Assembly: GCF_963583255.1 (NCBI RefSeq)
Contig: NC_084803.1
Span: 26,200,428 to 26,264,427, forward strand
Reading direction: 5' to 3'
Origin: Pyrus communis
Lineage: Eukaryota; Streptophyta; Magnoliopsida; Rosales; Rosaceae
Length of the DNA stretch: 64,000 nucleotides
The position numbers and the translations under genes were made by a program. Each line of letters opens with the position of its first letter. Within the stretch, counting starts at the first letter, position 1. This document shows positions 59,801 through 64,000 of this stretch, piece by piece. The notes below the pieces were generated by a model that saw nothing but the letters and a program-made list of their open reading frames with translations, did no database searches and had not been told where the DNA came from.

Positions 59801-62388
59801 ACAACAGAAGGTAGCATCTTAGTGGAAACTGAATTTGAAAGTGAGAGTGGAACCTTACCATATTGTTGTGGCAATGACTCAAGGGCTGCCACAACCTCAA
59901 TTATTTCTTCACTAGAACCCATTGCAAAGAATTCCTCCTCCTTGCCGTGGCCTTGCATTGGCCCAAATCCTTCATTTTTGCGCTCTATGGCCTTAGTGAT
60001 GGTTGTTTCCAGGGCGTCCTCGTTCAATTCTTGAAGGTATACCTGCGCCAAAGAATCGATAACATCAATGGAAAAACAAGAATGGTCATCAACGGGATAT
60101 CTCATAGTTTCAGAAATATTAAAATCAATCACTTCCCCATCGAATTCCATTGTCAAGGTGCCTTTGTATACATCAATCTTCGTTCGGGCCGTCTTCATGA
60201 ATGGCCTACCAAGGAGAATCGGCAAAGATGTAGAATGGGCTGAATCCTCCATGTCTAGGACGTAGAAATCAGCCGGAAAAATTAAATGGTTCACCTGCAC
60301 AAGCACATCTTCCAAAACTCCTTTTGGATACGCGTTAGAACGATCGGCCAATTGTATAATTACACCATCTTGTTTTAATTCACCCAAATTCATAGATGCA
60401 TAAATAGAATAAGGCATGACATTTATGGATGCACCTAAATCAAGCATGGCATGTTCAAAACGATTATGTCCAATCACACAAGGAATCGTGAAACTACCGG
60501 GGTCTTTGCACTTGGTAGGCAGTTTACGTTGCAAAACAGTGGACACATTCTCGCTTACCTTCACTACCTCTTTGTTTGCCCTTCTTCTCTTTGTATTGCA
60601 TAGGTCCTTGAGGAATTTAGCATACTTTGGAACCTGTTTGATTGCATCGAGAAGTGGTATGTTCACTTGCACCTTCCGGAACGTTTCAAGAATGTCCTTC
60701 TCGCTTTCTTCCTTTTTTTCTTGCATGAACCTGCGAGGAAAAGGTACATTGGGCAGATTAGGACGTGAAGTACATGAATTTGAACTTAAATTACCTGATT
60801 TGGCCAAGTTAGGGTGATCTGCCTCAGGTTGTGTCGTCTCTTCATCTACTTTCTGGGCAGATTTGGGATTGTTTGGCTCGGTCCCAACTTCTTTTCCACC
60901 CCTTAGGGTGATGGCCTTGGCGGATTCGAATCCTCCCTTTGGATTGACTGTGGTTGAGCTAGGAAGCTTTCCTTGCTCTCTAATCTGTCCAAGGAACTCA
61001 GAAATCTGCCCTATTTGTTTCTTCATATCCGTCATCTCCTTCTCGTTATTTGCTATCCGGTTGTTTTGATTTTGCAACCCCTGCGAAATAGAGGTTAGTA
61101 ATTGCATAGCTTGATCACTTTCCAAGGACGTACCTGAATGAGATGATGCCGAAGGTTGTTGGGGTTGTTGGGGTTGTTGGGGTGCATACGGCTTGGAATA
61201 AAAACCAGGGGGGTTTGGCCTAAATCTTCCTTGTTGGGCAGCTTGTTGTGGCTCCCTCCATTTGAAGTTTGGATGGTCCCTCCATCCGGCATTGTAAGTG
61301 TTCGAGTATGGGTTGTTTTGATTTTGTCCTTGGAAACCAATTGCATTGGCAGATTCCCACCCACCATTCTCGATTAGTTGAGGGCACTTGTCGGATGGAT
61401 GCCCTTGAATTGAGCACACGCCACAAACTTGGTGTTCTTGTGCTTTTGGACCAATCACAACCTGAGAAACAAGAGAAGTAAGATTAGCAAGTTGTGATTG
61501 AATTTCAGAAATAGCACTCACCTCATTTACACTTTGTTGTCGTGGGGCTTCCCTTTGACCCACTCCTTCATATTGTTGAGCGTTGAGCGCTCGGTTGGCT
61601 ATGAGAATCTTGGCATCCCTTGGTGTTTTGTCCACCAATGCTCCTCCCGCTGATGCATCAAGCATTTGACGTTCGATAGGAAGGAGGCCCTCATAGAAAT
61701 ATTGAAGGAGAAGTTCCTCCTTCATTTGATGTTGAGGACATGAAGCTACAAGGCCCTTGAAGCGCTCATAATAAGCCGGGAATGTCTCGCCATGATTCTG
61801 TTGAATACCACTAATTTTCTTCCGTAGGAGAATCACTCTCGAAGTAGGGAAGAATTTCTCCAAGAAAGCACGCTTCATACTCTCCCACGAAGTCACAGTT
61901 CCCGGGGCTAGTTCGTAGAGCCAATCTTTGGCCTTATCCATAAGTGAAAATGGAAAGGCCTTCATCTTCAATATACTCCCATCCACATTGACGGGGGTCA
62001 TGCTCGAACAAACCACCTCGAACTCCTTCAAGTGTTTGTTGGGGTCTTCCATAGACAAGCCATGGAACTTCGGAATATGGTGTAACAAACTGGATTTGAG
62101 TTCAAATTCCTCAGTCTTCCCCTCTGCAGCCGTGGGGTATTGGATACAAAGAGGCAATGCATTATCCAAACCTGAGGCCGAAAGCTCCTTGATGGTTCTA
62201 TTATCTGCTGCCATGGCTTGTTCTTCTTCAAAAATCTGATCCGTGGGCTTTTCTTCTACACCTACTTCGTCTTCTTCAAGCCCAGGTTGTGGTGGCTCTT
62301 GTTGACTCCTCGTTCTCCTCAAAGTGCGTTCAAAATCACCGTCAAAGTCGGAGATGTTCTCTATAATAGGCCGAGAGCTACGAGTCAT
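56878..62388 (-). CDS. Athila-like Gag-Pol polyprotein, 1836 aa, intact
   Basis: One uninterrupted frame. Gag occupies roughly residues 60-300, with zinc knuckle [14 protein letters not shown] at 322-335 and a Pro/Gln stretch at 402-412. Aspartic protease with DLGA at 650-653. Reverse transcriptase about 950-1200, with FMDD at 1113-1116. RNase H about 1255-1375, with acidic residues at 1262 (CDAS), 1328 (YSDH) and 1371 (ADHLS). Integrase zinc domain with H1470, H1477, C1508, C1511 and a DD35E core (D1540, D1599, E1635). The Pol order PR-RT-RH-INT with a single RNase H and the primer site define Athila-like Ty3/Gypsy. No key residue is missing, so the element is probably autonomous for reverse transcription and integration. 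The start ATG lies 118 bp after the primer site. Gag and Pol share one frame with no visible frameshift or stop between them. Confidence 0.95.
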   Translation of the reverse strand: MTRSSRPIIENISDFDGDFERTLRRTRSQQEPPQPGLEEDEVGVEEKPTDQIFEEEQAMAADNRTIKELSASGLDNALPLCIQYPTAAEGKTEEFELKSSLLHHIPKFHGLSMEDPNKHLKEFEVVCSSMTPVNVDGSILKMKAFPFSLMDKAKDWLYELAPGTVTSWESMKRAFLEKFFPTSRVILLRKKISGIQQNHGETFPAYYERFKGLVASCPQHQMKEELLLQYFYEGLLPIERQMLDASAGGALVDKTPRDAKILIANRALNAQQYEGVGQREAPRQQSVNEVSAISEIQSQLANLTSLVSQVVIGPKAQEHQVCGVCSIQGHPSDKCPQLIENGGWESANAIGFQGQNQNNPYSNTYNAGWRDHPNFKWREPQQAAQQGRFRPNPPGFYSKPYAPQQPQQPQQPSASSHSGTSLESDQAMQLLTSISQGLQNQNNRIANNEKEMTDMKKQIGQISEFLGQIREQGKLPSSTTVNPKGGFESAKAITLRGGKEVGTEPNNPKSAQKVDEETTQPEADHPNLAKSGNLSSNSCTSRPNLPNVPFPRRFMQEKKEESEKDILETFRKVQVNIPLLDAIKQVPKYAKFLKDLCNTKRRRANKEVVKVSENVSTVLQRKLPTKCKDPGSFTIPCVIGHNRFEHAMLDLGASINVMPYSIYASMNLGELKQDGVIIQLADRSNAYPKGVLEDVLVQVNHLIFPADFYVLDMEDSAHSTSLPILLGRPFMKTARTKIDVYKGTLTMEFDGEVIDFNISETMRYPVDDHSCFSIDVIDSLAQVYLQELNEDALETTITKAIERKNEGFGPMQGHGKEEEFFAMGSSEEIIEVVAALESLPQQYGKVPLSLSNSVSTKMLPSVVQAPSLELKPLPDHLKYVFLGKGETLPVIISSSLTAMEEEKLVRVLREHKTAIGWTLADIKGISPTTCMHRILLEEGAKPTREAQRRLNPPMMEVVKKEIIKLLDCGVIYPISDSRWVSPVQVVPKKSGVTVIKNDENELVPTRIQTGWRVCIDYRKLNAMTRKDHFPLPFIDQMLERLAGHAFYCFLDGYSGYNQIVIAPDDQEKTTFTCPFGTFAYRRMPFGLCNAPPTFQRCMVSIFSDFVEKIIEVFMDDFSVFGSSFDNCLDNLTLILKRCVETNLVLNWEKCHFMVKQGIVLGHIVSEKGIEVDKSKIDLVRHLPSPTSVREVRSFLGHAGFYRRFIKDFSKMSNPLCRLLQKDVPFKFDEECNSAFNQLKEKLVSAPIIVPPDWSLPFELMCDASDYALGAVLGQRRDKRPHVIYYASRTLNDAQLNYSTTEKELLAVVFALDKFRSYLIGTKVIVYSDHAALRYLITKKEAKPRLIRWILLLQEFDIEIRDKKGSENVVADHLSRMIHEEHEHAVPIPETFPDEQLLSIEVSEPWYADLVNYLVAKQIPNELNKHQRDKLKNDARFYVWDDPYLWKYCSDQIVRRCVHNSEFHSILSFCHTYACGGHFGTQRTALKVLECGFYWPTIFRDARTFCMSCDRCQRMGNIGTKDQMPQTPVFNVEIFDVWGIDFMGPFPPSYGFTYILLAVDYVSKLVEAKATRTNDSKVVADFVKTNIFARFGMPRVIISDGGSHFCNRTIEALLRKYHVNHKVSTPYHPQTNGQAEVSNREIKQILEKTVGPTRRDWSLRLDDTLWAYRTAYKTPIGMSPFRLVYGKPCHLPVELEHKAHWAVKTFNMDIDAAGVHRKLQLNELEEIRNEAYENARMYKAKTKAFHDKMIRTKTFTVGQKVLLFNSRLRLFPGKLRSKWIGPFVVTNVFPHGAVQIKSSRTQQEFKVNGHRLKPYYEMFEEHVVEEVPLHAVEPSQA

Positions 62389-62505
62389 ACACAGTACCTA
62401 AAAAAACAAGGAAACAAACAAACTAAGAATCTGAAATAAGAATGCACGAAAAACAAAAAAAAAAAAATATAAAAATAAAGACAAGGGATTAGCAAAGTTG
62501 CTAAG

Positions 62506-62523
62506 TCCCCGGCAACGGCGCCA
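62506..62523 (-). promoter_or_regulatory. Primer-binding site of the young Athila-like element
   Basis: Reverse complement TGGCGCCGTTGCCGGGGA, five bases from the LTR end at 62529. Identical to the site at 45648-45665. Confidence 0.9.
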
Positions 62524-62528
62524 AAATT

Positions 62529-64000
62529 TGATGCGAGATTTACTTGACACTCAAATTAAACCCTCGTTTGACAATTGTAGTAGAATGGATAAGTGAGGGA
62601 TCGTTCTAGACCGGGGATTAGGAGGGCTTGCTAAAACCTTCTAAATTGACTTAAAAACATAAAAACTAAATTAAAATACTCTTAACAAGACTACTATGAC
62701 TCAGAATGGCTTTAAAAAACTCAAATTGTCTAAAACAATCAAATTGACTCAAATAGAAGCTAGAATTTGATTTAGACGAATTTGCAAGTGTTTATGACTC
62801 CAAAAGCTTAAAGATACAAAAATAAAACAAATACGAATGATTAAGACTCAACGAAATATGGGGGAAATGTGTTTGGACGATATTAAATTAAAAAGACAGA
62901 ATACAATTAAAGGCAAAATGTAAATATGAATGTGATGAAAATATGGATGATGGAATAGCCAAGGGGTTCTTCTCCACACATGTTACACTTGCATACAAAA
63001 TTGATTCTCAGTTGGTCTTTCGATAAGTTGTGAAACTCAATGCTCCAAGTTAATTAGGTCCGCTTAAATTAACTTTCAGATTTCCCTAGATTCGTTGGAT
63101 TGAATGGAATACGCATTACAACCAAATTATTCTTAATCAAAGTCCCTAACTATGGAATACGCATGATAGAGACATTCAACAAAGATCATTAAGTTCAACG
63201 GAAATCATAAACATCGACGAGGCATTCGTTACTATGGAATACGCATGAAACTTATGCCAAGAATTCGTTTAACGCGATTGTTTATAAGCGACCTCCACTA
63301 CTTGTGAATATAAGTTCATTACGATTAGGTGAAATTCACTTATATTCTAGCGTCATATTTATGCATGAAAATTAAGCGCGCATTCTTAATAAACATTCAT
63401 AAATAAGTTATCAATCAAACGGTTAAACAAATTGAATCCACAACTTATGAAATTCCAACCAAAAGTAATCAATTCATATTGCAAGCATAAACATGTATTT
63501 TGAATCACCCCCTAGCTAAAGGGGGGTTTAGTTCCTCATAACTTTGAAATCAAAGAAACACCTAAACATTCCAACAACTCAAACTTGAATTGTATGAACG
63601 TTTAGGCACTCTTCTCTTCCATTACAAAACAAAGAAGATTGAATTTAAACATTGAAATCAAAGAAACACCTAAACATTCCAACAACTCAAACTTGAATTG
63701 TATGAACGTTTAGACACTCTTCTCTTCTTCGTTATTGTGGCACAAGGTCTAAGGAGATGTTAAGGGCTTTAGGTGTATGTGGAATGGAGTAGGGAGTGGT
63801 TGGAGATGGAAGAATGAAGAGAAAATATGCAGAAAATGAAGGGATATGCACGGCAAGAATGGGTTTGTTGCTTGGTGTTTGTAACTGAAAATGTGTATGG
63901 AAGAAGTGAATGAATTGTGGAAGAATGGATGCTTATTTATAGGTGAAATGGGGGAACATGGCAGCTAGGAGGGAATGTGGCTGCATGTTTGAATGATTAA
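62529..64000 (-). repeat. 5' LTR of the young Athila-like element (partial, cut by window)
   Basis: Same sequence as 50389-51860 at a constant offset of 12140 with no indel. Five substitutions were seen by eye, all in the first ~520 bp. Includes the minus-strand TATA box at about 63933-63942. About 916 bp of this LTR should lie past the window end. Confidence 0.93.

Larger units (their letters stand above)
50389..64000 (-). mobile_element. Full-length young Athila-like retrotransposon (5' end beyond window)
   Basis: Minus-strand order: 5' LTR (62529 to past 64000), primer-binding site, one gag-pol frame (62388-56878), antisense ORF (55917-56609, plus strand), polypurine tract, 3' LTR (50389-52776). 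If both LTRs are equal in length the element ends near 64916 and is about 14.5 kb. The left target duplication is AGCAT (50384-50388); the right one is outside the window. It is inserted in the upstream region of the antisense ORF of the plus-strand copy. LTRs agree except at about five positions in the 1472 bp that can be compared. Confidence 0.92.

Noticed and set aside
61095..62239. Several plus- and minus-strand frames of 60-103 aa over gag
   Set aside because: All are shadows of the intact gag-pol frame on the minus strand.

Overview
This is plant nuclear DNA from a repeat-rich intergenic region. It holds one intact, intron-containing cellular gene, a Rab7/RABG-class small GTPase at 13322-15839, surrounded by LTR retrotransposons inserted into one another. 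Plant-specific Ty3/Gypsy lineages (Athila-like, Tat-like with a second archaeal-type RNase H, Del/Tekay-like), Copia LTRs and Harbinger- and hAT-type MITEs indicate a flowering plant, most likely a eudicot. The element families look like those of woody Rosaceae (Malus/Pyrus), but that last step is an impression, not a proof. There are no tRNA, rRNA, CRISPR or bacterial-type features.

Left flank (1-13321): the 3' end of a Copia element, a 521-bp Harbinger-type MITE, a Del/Tekay-like element reduced to LTR-123 bp-LTR with a small LTR-like insert, then a Tat-lineage element in which an LTR is joined directly to the archaeal-type RNase H and integrase. The 3' LTR of that Tat element contains a solo Copia LTR.

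Gene and its duplicate (13322-29420): the seven-exon RAB7 gene encodes a complete 207-aa GTPase ending in CAC. Its last intron carries a hAT-type MITE with a perfect 8-bp target duplication. The last exon and about 550 bp downstream are duplicated. The second copy was split first by a 1.05-kb Harbinger-type MITE and then by a 10.2-kb Tat-lineage retrotransposon (TSD ATATT), so its parts now lie about 12 kb apart. The retrotransposon holds a 2.5-kb solo LTR (TSD TTATT), two tandem-repeat arrays and a decayed, spliced antisense coiled-coil ORF.

Middle (29421-38965): two further decayed Tat-lineage copies. One has a 50-bp x ~11 tandem array. The other has readable gag, RNase H and integrase remnants.

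Right flank (38966-64000): nested Athila-like elements. The LTR of one family (minus strand) is split by a solo LTR of a second family. A plus-strand, RT/RH/INT-deleted member of the second family lies next to it. A minus-strand, apparently intact and very young full-length member has inserted into that one. It has a single 1836-codon gag-pol frame and its LTRs differ at about 5 of 1472 compared positions. Its 5' LTR runs off the window.

The most interesting system is an antisense gene carried by the Athila-like elements between pol and the 3' LTR. It encodes a 215-230-aa protein with an N-terminal LxLxL (EAR-like) motif, a coiled coil and a Pro/Ser-rich tail, and has its own upstream region with tandem repeats. 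The frame is open in both copies in the window. In the young element the cassette is flanked by ~140-bp direct repeats and a second polypurine tract. The Tat-lineage element carries an unrelated-looking but analogous antisense coiled-coil ORF.
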